DNA of 33,571 bases. Source: Promethearchaeota archaeon. Lineage in GTDB: Archaea > Asgardarchaeota > Lokiarchaeia > Sigyniarchaeales > SOKP01. Positions 1-8,169 of this stretch are shown piece after piece. Where the stretch lies: positions 1-33,571 of the forward strand of contig RDOA01000042.1 of NCBI GenBank assembly GCA_011364925.1, given 5' to 3'. How positions within the stretch are numbered: the stretch's first letter is position 1; every line of letters starts with the position of its first letter. Made by a program: the position numbers and the translations under genes. The notes beneath the pieces are model-generated. The model saw only the letters and a list, made by a program, of their open reading frames with translations. It was not told the origin of the DNA and searched no databases.

Positions 1-1028
1 TTATATCTTCGTTGATTAAAAAGTATAATGAAATGTATGAGTTAGGTGTTAGTAATGGTGTACCTTCAGAATTATGTTATGGAATAAACGCTCTATATGG
101 AATGCATAAATCTAAGGGAAAGAATGTAGATGCAAATCTTAACTTCGCCATGCGATGTGGTAGATGGAACAATTTCTATGAATCACTAAAAACCACTGTT
201 CCAAGTCAGATTCTAATTGATATTCCTTCTGAAGGTTCATTCAATAAAGAAGAAGTGCTTAAACAAATGGTTAATAACATCAAGGAAGGAATAAGCGAAT
301 TAGAACGCATCACAGGAAATTTCGTGTCTGATAATAGTTTACAAAAGCAATTTCGAATAGGAAATCAGGTAAAGCGATTTTATAAGACTATCCTATACGA
401 AATCAGTAACTCGGATTTCTATCCCTGTAACCCCGCTACATTTGCTGAAATCCTAGCTCTTCTAACAATTACATTCCAAGATTATAACTCTAATCCTCAA
501 AGATATTTAGAGAACATGAGCCAGCTCGTTAAAGAAATGAGAGAACGAATAAAAAAAGGCATTGGTATGGATGTATCTCAAATGCCAAGATTATTATTTG
601 CTCCAATGTATCAAGGATGGGAACCAGAAATACACGAAATTATCTATAAATTAGGAGGAAGAATAATTTATGCTGATTGGGATGTGTTGGGTTTCTTAGA
701 AGAAATTTCCATTTCAAATCATTCTGATCCAATTGAAGAATACGCTCGTTTTTTGTTGAATGCATCAGGAAGGGGGATTGGATGTGACGACGAAAATATG
801 ACAAGCTCATATTTATTAGCTGCCGAAAAAATGAATATTGATGGTTTAATTTTCAACCAAGTATTTGGTTGCCCTTCATTATCGAAAACTTACGATAAAT
901 TAAAAGAAAAACTAAAATCTGAATTGGGTATCCCTGCAATTGTCATTAACTTCAAAAAAATTGGAGAAAACATAGAACAAGCCAAAACGCGCATGGAACC
1001 TTTTATGGAAAGATTAAAAAGTGTTTAG
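1..1028 (+). CDS. 2-hydroxyacyl-CoA dehydratase D-component-like subunit (5' partial)
   Basis: The reading frame is open to the left edge of the window, so the true start lies outside; a TTG at 12 is the first possible start inside. About 340 codons are present against roughly 380-430 for the family, so the N-terminal segment is missing. The C-terminal half shows family style: an 'MPRLLFAP' strand, a cysteine in 'GIGCDD', a 'DGLIFNQVFGC' cysteine segment, 'GIPAIVINF', and a final 'TRMEPFMERL' matching the usual tRxxAFxE ending. Known members carry a [4Fe-4S] cluster and, after ATP-driven electron injection by an HgdC-type activator, dehydrate 2-hydroxyacyl-CoA in amino-acid fermentation; benzoyl-CoA reductase subunits are close relatives. 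The activator and partner subunit are not visible here and may lie upstream. Substrate cannot be assigned. It converges with the next gene across an 11-base gap. Confidence 0.8.
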   Translation, partial: ISSLIKKYNEMYELGVSNGVPSELCYGINALYGMHKSKGKNVDANLNFAMRCGRWNNFYESLKTTVPSQILIDIPSEGSFNKEEVLKQMVNNIKEGISELERITGNFVSDNSLQKQFRIGNQVKRFYKTILYEISNSDFYPCNPATFAEILALLTITFQDYNSNPQRYLENMSQLVKEMRERIKKGIGMDVSQMPRLLFAPMYQGWEPEIHEIIYKLGGRIIYADWDVLGFLEEISISNHSDPIEEYARFLLNASGRGIGCDDENMTSSYLLAAEKMNIDGLIFNQVFGCPSLSKTYDKLKEKLKSELGIPAIVINFKKIGENIEQAKTRMEPFMERLKSV

Positions 1029-1039
1029 CTAATAGATGC

Positions 1040-1609
1040 TTATTTTTTGAATAAGTCACTTGGTTTCATTAAATGAGGTTCATCTTCCTCTTCGTTCTTT
1101 TTCTTCTTCTTAGGAACGTATCCAAACACATCACTTTCTGGTGACATTGTTGGCTGTATTCCAGTAGAAGGCGGCATATTGATATTCGCTGTTATTGGCT
1201 CTGGTTTAGGAGTCATGGGGCTAGTCTGGGAATTAAAAGGTGGTTGCATATCAGGTGTTGTTGCTTTTAATACTTTTAGTTCACTAAGAACTTTTTCCAA
1301 ATTCATTGATTGCACGCTTTTATTCATCGTGTCCATGATTTCTTGAAGGGATTTTGAAGTTTCTCTAAGTCCTTTAGGATTTATACCTGTTAATAATGAA
1401 TCTAGATTTGTGTTAATGTTATCGTTTAATTCTTTTAGAGAATCTAATACTGTGGACCAGTGTTTATTCATTTGAGATTCGATTGCGCTAATCATTTTAA
1501 TCGTTTCGTTCATAAAATTCACATGGGCTTCGTATCGTTCTTCATCCTTAGCCCGAAGGTCGGATATGAGCATTATTAACTTTCGAATCGCATCCTTCTC
1601 TTCACTCAC
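1040..1609 (-). CDS. Coiled-coil protein with proline-rich linker and charged tail, unknown function
   Basis: I do not recognise this 189-residue protein. It begins with GTG; an in-frame stop lies just upstream, so no longer start is available. Residues about 1-115 are charged and heptad-like and should form a long helical or coiled-coil rod. Residues about 118-157 are rich in proline, threonine and methionine and look disordered. The last 30 residues hold a short hydrophobic patch (FGYVP), a lysine run, an acidic run and a final 'MKPSDLFKK'. There is no signal peptide or membrane segment, so it is probably cytoplasmic. The rod-linker-short-motif layout suggests an adaptor or scaffold, but that is inference. 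An AT-rich stretch (about 1655-1680) upstream of its start and before the GH13 gene could serve either gene. Confidence 0.75.
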   Translation of the reverse strand: MSEEKDAIRKLIMLISDLRAKDEERYEAHVNFMNETIKMISAIESQMNKHWSTVLDSLKELNDNINTNLDSLLTGINPKGLRETSKSLQEIMDTMNKSVQSMNLEKVLSELKVLKATTPDMQPPFNSQTSPMTPKPEPITANINMPPSTGIQPTMSPESDVFGYVPKKKKKNEEEDEPHLMKPSDLFKK

Positions 1610-1799
1610 TTTCTGAACTCACTTCTTTTATAATTCGTTATTAAACATATGATTATCTACTAATTTATATATATTTCTTTTTAAAAAACTTAGTAAAAAA
1701 GGATATTTTAGTATCCGTACAATCTAATTTTTCCAAATTGGTTCCATTTTTTAAAATAAACGATATAATTATTAATAATTGCTTGAACTAGAATTAATT

Positions 1800-3290
1800 A
1801 TGTCAAAAAGAAAACTTACTTGGCCTAACCATCCTAGGATACTGGAAATTAACACATGGCCTTGGTTAACAAACTTGTCTGATAAACTCGGGAAGGATAT
1901 TAAATTAAGCGATATACCCATTGATTTGTTATACCAAGAAATATCAGTTTTTGATGTTGTTTGGTTAATGGGAGTTTGGGAACGTAGTCCGATGGGAAAA
2001 GAAATAGCTATGAATAACGAGAATTTACAAGAGGAATACCGAAAAGCAATAAGATATATTAGCAATCAAGATGTTGTAGGCTCGCCCTATTCAGTTTATT
2101 ATTACCACGTTAGCTCTCAATTAGGCGGTTCGGAGGCGCTAAAATCTCTCCGAGAAGACTTAGCAAAACGTAGTATACTACTAATATTGGATTACGTACC
2201 TAATCATGTTTCAATTGATCATCTCTGGACTCTCGAGAAGTCTGACCTATTTATAAGAGGGACATTGAATGATCTGATGACAAAGCCGTACGACTATTTT
2301 TCAGTAGGAGATAGAGTTTATGCGCATGGAAGGGATCCTAATTTTCCACCTTGGACAGACACAGTTCAAATAAACGCGTTTTCTAAAGAGGCACGCTCAA
2401 AAGCTATTAATACTTTACTCTCAATAGCTCAACTTTGCGAAGGTGTTCGCTGTGACATGGCAATGTTAATGACAAACAGCGTGTTTAGCAAAACTTGGGG
2501 TGAAAAAGCTGGTTCACCACTTGAAAAAGAGTATTGGGATGAAATAATTTCAACTGTAAAAGAGAAACATCCTAATTTTAAATTCATAGCGGAAGTGTAT
2601 TGGGATATGGAAATGGATTTAATTCAGCAGGGATTTGATTATTGTTATGATAAGAAACTGTATGATTATTTGACGCATTTTAATGTTATCAAAATAAAGA
2701 GCTATTTAGACTCCGATTTGCAATATCAAAGCAAACTTCTTAGATTTATTGAAAACCACGACGAACCACGAGCAATAACCATATTCGGTCACGAAGCATC
2801 TAAAGCTGCGTCTGTAATAGCTACTACGCTACCTGGCGCAACTTTGATTTATGAAGGTCAAACCAGAGGATCTAAAATAAAACTCCCAGTACAATTGAGT
2901 AGGGGACCTATCGAGGAAGATGACGAAGATATAGTGGAACATTATAACAATTTATTAAGAATAATCCCTGGAAGAGAGTACGATAACGCGATGTGGTCAT
3001 TATGCGAAGTGAAACCAGTTGGTCCAAACGATAGTTCTTATAACAAGATTATATCTTATCAATGGCTAGTAGATAATCAAAGGTTATTAATTATAATTAA
3101 CTACAGTTCTATTCTCTCTAAAGCGCATATAATCTTAAATGATATAAGTTACGAGACCTTTAATTGGAGGTTTATCGATCTTTTAAATAAGAAGGAGTAT
3201 ACATATAAAGGAGAAGACCTAACGAAATATGGGTTATATGTTGAGTTAGATGGCTGGAGGAGCCATATCTTTCGCGTAGAGAAAACTTAA
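1800..3290 (+). CDS. GH13 alpha-amylase-family glycosidase, cytoplasmic
   Basis: The start is taken at the ATG at 1800, giving 496 residues; a TTG at 1779 in frame would add seven residues of no family character. The four GH13 core motifs are present: 'DYVPNHV' (D131), 'GVRCD' with nucleophile D219, 'FIAEVYW' with acid/base E265, and 'ENHDEPR' with D321. The enzyme should therefore be a catalytically competent retaining alpha-glucan-active hydrolase or transglycosylase. The N-terminal pattern 'WPNHPRILEINTWPWL' and 'VWLMGVWERSP' belongs to a GH13 group common in bacteria whose substrate is poorly defined. There is no signal peptide, so it acts inside the cell, perhaps on storage glucan or oligosaccharides. 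A C-terminal beta domain follows from about residue 390. It converges with glmS, eight bases away. Confidence 0.9.
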   Translation: MSKRKLTWPNHPRILEINTWPWLTNLSDKLGKDIKLSDIPIDLLYQEISVFDVVWLMGVWERSPMGKEIAMNNENLQEEYRKAIRYISNQDVVGSPYSVYYYHVSSQLGGSEALKSLREDLAKRSILLILDYVPNHVSIDHLWTLEKSDLFIRGTLNDLMTKPYDYFSVGDRVYAHGRDPNFPPWTDTVQINAFSKEARSKAINTLLSIAQLCEGVRCDMAMLMTNSVFSKTWGEKAGSPLEKEYWDEIISTVKEKHPNFKFIAEVYWDMEMDLIQQGFDYCYDKKLYDYLTHFNVIKIKSYLDSDLQYQSKLLRFIENHDEPRAITIFGHEASKAASVIATTLPGATLIYEGQTRGSKIKLPVQLSRGPIEEDDEDIVEHYNNLLRIIPGREYDNAMWSLCEVKPVGPNDSSYNKIISYQWLVDNQRLLIIINYSSILSKAHIILNDISYETFNWRFIDLLNKKEYTYKGEDLTKYGLYVELDGWRSHIFRVEKT

Positions 3291-3298
3291 GCGAACTT

Positions 3299-5155
3299 CT
3301 AATGAACAGTAACGGTTTTTGCTAGATTAAGTGGTTGATCAGGATCAAGATTGTGTTTTAATGCAGCGTAATAAGATAACAATTGCAATGCTGGAATAAA
3401 AGTTATAGGACTAAAAATGCTATAATATTTATTTCCCGGTTGTGGAATTCTTATTGTTGCATCACTTAAGTTAGTTATGACTTCATCGTCATCAACTACA
3501 ACCGATATTATTTTTCCTCCTCGTGCTTTAAATTCCATTACATTCCCTACAAGTCTTTGATAAGTCTCGTCAGGAGGTGCAATAAAAATAATTGGGAATC
3601 CTTCTCTGACTAAAGAAATTGGACCATGTTTTGCATGAGCAGCAGAATAACCTTCGATAAAACGACATGCTACTTCTTTTAATTTCAATCCACCTTCTTT
3701 GGCAGTAGCAATTGATATCCCTCGAGCGAGGAAGAAGAAATTATGGCTTTTTTCTAAATTATCAACTACATTTTTAATCAGATCGCTATTTCTGCCTATA
3801 AACTCTTCAATAATATTTGGTGTACTAAATAATGCTTGGTAATATTTTTTAAGGTCTTCGTCGGAGAGTATCTTTCGAAAACCTGCTATTTTTAGTGCGA
3901 TCAAACTTAATGTGAGGACTTGAGTACAATATGTCTTGGTTGCTGCTACACCAATTTCGGGACCTGCTTGTGTAACTATCACATGGTCAGAATATCTCGT
4001 AAGTGATGATCCAACGACATTAGTGATGCTCACAATCTTAATTTTTTTTTGCAATTTATCTTTTGCCCATCTTATTGCTTCTATGAGATCAACCGTTTCT
4101 CCCGATTGTGAAACAGCTATAATAACAGAATCTTCTTGTAGAGAATCTCCCAATTGAATTTGAAATTCAGAACATTCAATTGCTTCTATGTATTTGCTTA
4201 GGAATTTAGTGATAATAAATTTTCCAGCTAATGAAGCATAGAATGAAGTCCCAGCTGCTGTAATATAGATGTGTTTTGCTCCCCAAATTACTCTTGCAAG
4301 CTCCGCGATCTTTTCATCAGGAATCTTTAGTGTTCTCCTCAAAGCTACAGGTTCTTCATGTATTTCTTTCAACATGAAATGGTCGTAACCTCCTTTTTCA
4401 GCAGCATCTATACTCCACTCAATATTTTGGAGTTCTTTATCCTTAGGTTTTGATAAGTCATCTAATTCGTAGAATTCAACATCTCCGGCTTTTAAAATCG
4501 CAATTTCATCGTCATCCATTATGTAGCAAGAACGTGTATAGGGAAGGAATGCAGGAATATCAGAAGCACAATAAGAAGTTTTTCCTTTTTCGATCCCAAT
4601 TACTATTGGTGATTCTTTTCTAACAACAATAAAATAATCTGGACAATCAGCATGACATATTGCTATGCCATATGCTCCTTCGCATCTTTTTATCGCTTTA
4701 GCAACAGCTTCTTTAAAGTCTAACTGAGAAGACATATAATCTTCAATCAGATGGGAGATAACTTCAGTGTCAGTGTCCGATGTGAAGATATGACCTTTCA
4801 TTTTTAATTCTGCTTTTAATTCAAGAAAATTTTCAAGAATTCCGTTATGAATTACTGCGATTTTTTTGTTGCAATCTAGATGAGGATGAGCATTTAATTT
4901 CGTAGGTGGTCCATGTGTAGCCCATCTTGTGTGGGCTAACGCTAATTTGGCGTCAATAGGAAAATCATCTAACTTAAGTTTCTTATGTATCTCATCTATT
5001 TTTCCCGCATCCTTTTTCACCAGGAGTTGGGAGTTGTAGTGGACTACTATTCCGCAAGAATCATAACCTCTATATTCTAAGCGTTTTATTCCTTCTAAGG
5101 CTACCTTTCCTAATGAAAGTTTTTGATTAGTTATTATTCCAAATATGCCACACAC
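3299..5155 (-). CDS. glmS: Glutamine--fructose-6-phosphate aminotransferase (isomerizing)
   Basis: GlmS makes glucosamine-6-phosphate from fructose-6-phosphate and glutamine, the entry step to UDP-GlcNAc. The protein is 618 residues, a normal length. Residues 1-225 are the class II glutaminase domain beginning 'MCGIFGI', where the cysteine after the removed Met is the nucleophile. Two SIS domains follow (about 290-420 and 460-600), with 'SQSGETVD' and the C-terminal 'LAKTVTVH', whose lysine (613) is the conserved sugar-binding lysine. The start codon is GTG at 5155: the Cys must be residue 2 and an in-frame stop lies four codons upstream, so this start is fixed. The 224-base gap to the divergent SIS gene at 5380 should hold both promoters. 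It converges with the GH13 gene. Confidence 0.97.
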   Translation of the reverse strand: MCGIFGIITNQKLSLGKVALEGIKRLEYRGYDSCGIVVHYNSQLLVKKDAGKIDEIHKKLKLDDFPIDAKLALAHTRWATHGPPTKLNAHPHLDCNKKIAVIHNGILENFLELKAELKMKGHIFTSDTDTEVISHLIEDYMSSQLDFKEAVAKAIKRCEGAYGIAICHADCPDYFIVVRKESPIVIGIEKGKTSYCASDIPAFLPYTRSCYIMDDDEIAILKAGDVEFYELDDLSKPKDKELQNIEWSIDAAEKGGYDHFMLKEIHEEPVALRRTLKIPDEKIAELARVIWGAKHIYITAAGTSFYASLAGKFIITKFLSKYIEAIECSEFQIQLGDSLQEDSVIIAVSQSGETVDLIEAIRWAKDKLQKKIKIVSITNVVGSSLTRYSDHVIVTQAGPEIGVAATKTYCTQVLTLSLIALKIAGFRKILSDEDLKKYYQALFSTPNIIEEFIGRNSDLIKNVVDNLEKSHNFFFLARGISIATAKEGGLKLKEVACRFIEGYSAAHAKHGPISLVREGFPIIFIAPPDETYQRLVGNVMEFKARGGKIISVVVDDDEVITNLSDATIRIPQPGNKYYSIFSPITFIPALQLLSYYAALKHNLDPDQPLNLAKTVTVH

Positions 5156-5379
5156 AGTAATGTTTCACTATTATCTTTATTCGAGTTTTTTAGAACATTA
5201 TACAATAAATCTGCTTAAATTTTTAATATTTTATTTTTCTGATTTAATCTTCGTTGAAATATTGTTAATTAAATTAAAAAAAGATAAAATCTATTTTAAC
5301 ATTATTAAAGCTTTTTAGTGTTGTATGTCTTAGCTGGTAATAATTTTATTCTTGTCTAGAAGCGTTTGGTAAAAGAAAT

Positions 5380-6474
5380 ATGGATGAAATTTTATCGTTA
5401 GGTAGATTTACTCAAAAAGAGATTTTTGAAATTCCTTCTTCTTTAAGAAAAATCATTGAGCAAAGAACACTTATAAATAAACTAGCAAAAGTCATTGTTG
5501 AAAAAGAAGTTAAACATATTTTTCTTATAGGTGCTGGTAGTTCCTACCATGCTGGATTTGCAATGTCTTACATGTTCAATAGGATAACAAGTATCCCCAC
5601 ATTTACGGAATTTTCAATGGAATTCCAGTATCTTGTGAAGCCTATATTAGCAAAAGAAGATTGCGTAATTGCAATTTCTCAGAGTGGCGAAACAAAAGAC
5701 ACCATAGAGTCTATTAGGATTGCAAAAGAATTTGGTTGTTTAACGATTGGAATTACTAACAATCCGGATTCTAATTTAGCTAGAATAAGTGATCACACAA
5801 TAAATTTAAATAGTGGGGATGAAAATTCGGTTCTTGCCACAAAAACATATGTTGCACAATTAGGAGCATTAGCAGTCTTATCGCTCGAAATTGCAGAAGA
5901 AAAAAAATCCATTAAAAGTGAAGAAATTAATTCTATTTGGATTGAATTAGTGAGAATTCCAGATAAAGTACACTCAATCTTGCCAATTCTTCATGAAAAT
6001 ATCAAGAAGCATTCAAATTTTTTAAAGTCCACTCGTTTTTGTTTTATTCTTGGGAGTGGTCCCGACTATGCTACTGCCATGGAAGCCGCTTTAAAATTGA
6101 AAGAGGGAGCAAGAATTTACGGTCAAGCCTATTCTACAGCAGAATTCCCTCATGGACCAATTACTCTTGCAGATTCTGATACTTGCATTATAGCAATTAT
6201 TCCACACGAAGAGGATAATAGAAAGGCTCATCTATTACAATTATTAAAGCGAATCAAAGAGAGAAACGCACAAATTCTTGGAGTATACGAAGCTATTAAA
6301 AATGAGAAAATGCCAGAATACCTTGATATTAGCATTAGAGTCCCCAATACAGTTATGGATTTACAACCAATAGTTATGATATTAGCAGTGCAGTTATTAA
6401 CTTTAGAGATTGCGAGAACAAATGGTTTAAACCCTGATGAACCAAAATTTCTAACAAAAGTTAGTAATTTCTAA
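5380..6474 (+). CDS. SIS-domain GlmS-like enzyme without glutaminase (NagB-II/GlmD-type glucosamine-6-phosphate deaminase)
   Basis: This 364-residue protein corresponds to the isomerase half of GlmS: SIS domain 1 at about 45-170 ('GAGSSYHAG', 'SQSGETKDT', 'ATKTYVAQ') and SIS domain 2 at about 215-345 ('GSGPDYATAMEAALKLKEG' with E242, then 'EFPHGP' with H258). It ends 'LNPDEPKFLTKVSNF', close to the LNPDxPxxLxKV ending of the family. With no glutaminase domain it cannot use glutamine. Known stand-alone enzymes of this form in Thermococcus and Shewanella deaminate glucosamine-6-phosphate to fructose-6-phosphate, the reverse of GlmS; others act on fructoselysine-6-phosphate or N-acetylgalactosamine derivatives. 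Its position between glmS and glmM supports a role in balancing glucosamine-6-phosphate. It is divergent from glmS and converges with glmM. Confidence 0.88.
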   Translation: MDEILSLGRFTQKEIFEIPSSLRKIIEQRTLINKLAKVIVEKEVKHIFLIGAGSSYHAGFAMSYMFNRITSIPTFTEFSMEFQYLVKPILAKEDCVIAISQSGETKDTIESIRIAKEFGCLTIGITNNPDSNLARISDHTINLNSGDENSVLATKTYVAQLGALAVLSLEIAEEKKSIKSEEINSIWIELVRIPDKVHSILPILHENIKKHSNFLKSTRFCFILGSGPDYATAMEAALKLKEGARIYGQAYSTAEFPHGPITLADSDTCIIAIIPHEEDNRKAHLLQLLKRIKERNAQILGVYEAIKNEKMPEYLDISIRVPNTVMDLQPIVMILAVQLLTLEIARTNGLNPDEPKFLTKVSNF

Positions 6475-6490
6475 TATGATTAAGGTTAGG

Positions 6491-7915
6491 TTAAATTAGA
6501 TTTAACTCTTCCATCTTTTCTTTTGCAATTTTGTTGAATTTTATTGTTGTCTTTAAATCTGTTTTTGATTCACCCGAAATTCTAAGATATGGGCTTGTAC
6601 CAGAGCGTCTTATTAAAATCCATCCGTCATCAAAATCAAACCGACACCCATCCAATGTATTAGTTCTATTAATCTTAATTCCTTGATTGTCAAATGTTTC
6701 TTCCATTTTTTTAATTATTTTTTGATAAATCTCCTTGGTGAATGGAACATCTTTCTTCAGCCTGAATTTCTCAGCATGATAAGGGTAATTAGGTATATCC
6801 TTTAATAATAATCGAAGATCTTTTCCAGATTCAACAATCATCTGTAATACTTTTGCTATTGTGACGATAGAATCGGGACCATAATGGAATTCTGGCCATA
6901 TATAGGTACCAGAAGTTTCTCCCCCTAGAAACCCTCCTTGTTCTTTTAATGCGATTGCAACCTTGATATCTCCCACTTCTGTTCGGATAACCTCGCATCC
7001 GAGAGGATTTAAAACGTCTTCAACTAAACTTGAGGAATTGATAGGTGTTGATACTTTCATAGTTTTAGCTATTGAATTCTCTTTATTTTCAAGTAGAATA
7101 AACCTAGCTAAAAGCGTGAGTAAACGAATTGGATCAACGATTGCCCCATCTTCGTCTAAAAAGATCACTCGATCTGCGTCACCATCAAGAGCTATACCAA
7201 TATCTGTGTGAGCGGACATCCTCAAGAACTCAGAAATTTGAGTTAAATTCTCTTCACTTGGTTCAGAAAGTCTTCCGGGGAATCTTCCATCAGGGTTAGC
7301 ATTCAGAGTAACGATATTTGAGTTAAATTTACTTAATAACTTCGGAACTATATCGCAACCACATCCATTTCCCGGGTCAACAATAATATTTAGATCACTT
7401 GCATCAATCATGATCTTACGAGTGATATTTGATATATGGATATCGTTTATATCGTTAACTTGTGTTACCTTACCAACTTCGTACCATTCGATTTTAGCAT
7501 AATCTTTATCGTTATAGATTCGCTCTATTTCATCTTCCTGTTCTGGGGAAAACCCTACTCCAGAAGGATTCCAAAGTTTCAGCCCGATATATTCAGGAGT
7601 ATTATGCGAAGCTGTAATCATTACTGATGCTTGTGCGTTTAAATATCTACAGGACATCGCTAATGTAGGAGTGGTAACAATGCCTAATGTTTTAATATTA
7701 CAACCAGTACTCACCAAACCAGAGATTAAAGCGTATTCTATGGGTAACGCTGAAGTCCGGATGTCCCTTCCAATTACTACAGTGCCTCCTTTTAAATATG
7801 TGCCTAATGCTAAACCAACTTCTAAAGCCATTTGAGGTGTGAATCTTAAGTCTGATTCGGAATAATTTTGGAATACTCTTCTTATCCCTGATGTACCGAA
7901 TATATTGCTTGTCAT
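6491..7915 (-). CDS. glmM: Phosphoglucosamine mutase / phosphohexomutase
   Basis: A 474-residue alpha-D-phosphohexomutase with all four functional loops: the phosphoserine loop 'TASHNTP' (S103), the metal loop 'DGDADRV' (D244, D246, D248), the sugar-specificity loop 'GGETSGTY' (E333, S335), and the phosphate-binding loop 'RRSGTSPYLR' (R437-T440). It should interconvert glucosamine-6-phosphate and glucosamine-1-phosphate. Archaeal enzymes of this type may also act on mannose or glucose phosphates, so glmM is chosen partly from context: glmS and a SIS-type hexosamine-phosphate enzyme are adjacent. The ATG at 7915 opens directly on 'FGTSGIRR', the expected N-terminal motif. Its 3' end faces the SIS gene across 16 bases. 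Confidence 0.92.
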   Translation of the reverse strand: MTSNIFGTSGIRRVFQNYSESDLRFTPQMALEVGLALGTYLKGGTVVIGRDIRTSALPIEYALISGLVSTGCNIKTLGIVTTPTLAMSCRYLNAQASVMITASHNTPEYIGLKLWNPSGVGFSPEQEDEIERIYNDKDYAKIEWYEVGKVTQVNDINDIHISNITRKIMIDASDLNIIVDPGNGCGCDIVPKLLSKFNSNIVTLNANPDGRFPGRLSEPSEENLTQISEFLRMSAHTDIGIALDGDADRVIFLDEDGAIVDPIRLLTLLARFILLENKENSIAKTMKVSTPINSSSLVEDVLNPLGCEVIRTEVGDIKVAIALKEQGGFLGGETSGTYIWPEFHYGPDSIVTIAKVLQMIVESGKDLRLLLKDIPNYPYHAEKFRLKKDVPFTKEIYQKIIKKMEETFDNQGIKINRTNTLDGCRFDFDDGWILIRRSGTSPYLRISGESKTDLKTTIKFNKIAKEKMEELNLI

Positions 7916-8169
7916 AGAAAATCACAGTTAAATAGGTAATGCTTTTTCAAATTTAATTTAAAATCAATAAAGACTGTTGATTAGGAATTTACTATAGATA
8001 TTAAAGTTAATTTAACTAAAAAATAAAATCTATATTTTCTTGAATTGGACAATAGGTTTCTTTTTTTTTATTATAATAAACTTTTAATTTTTTTTCTTAC
8101 ATATAACTATTAAAGAAATACTGCTACAATCAAAAACTAATTATAAATTAAATATTGGAGTAGCTATCA

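Noticed and set aside
1779-1799. TTG start for the GH13 gene
   Set aside because: The ATG at 1800 is a better codon and the added residues do not resemble the family.
1772-2065. Open frame antisense to the GH13 gene
   Set aside because: The GH13 frame has complete motifs; the antisense product has none.
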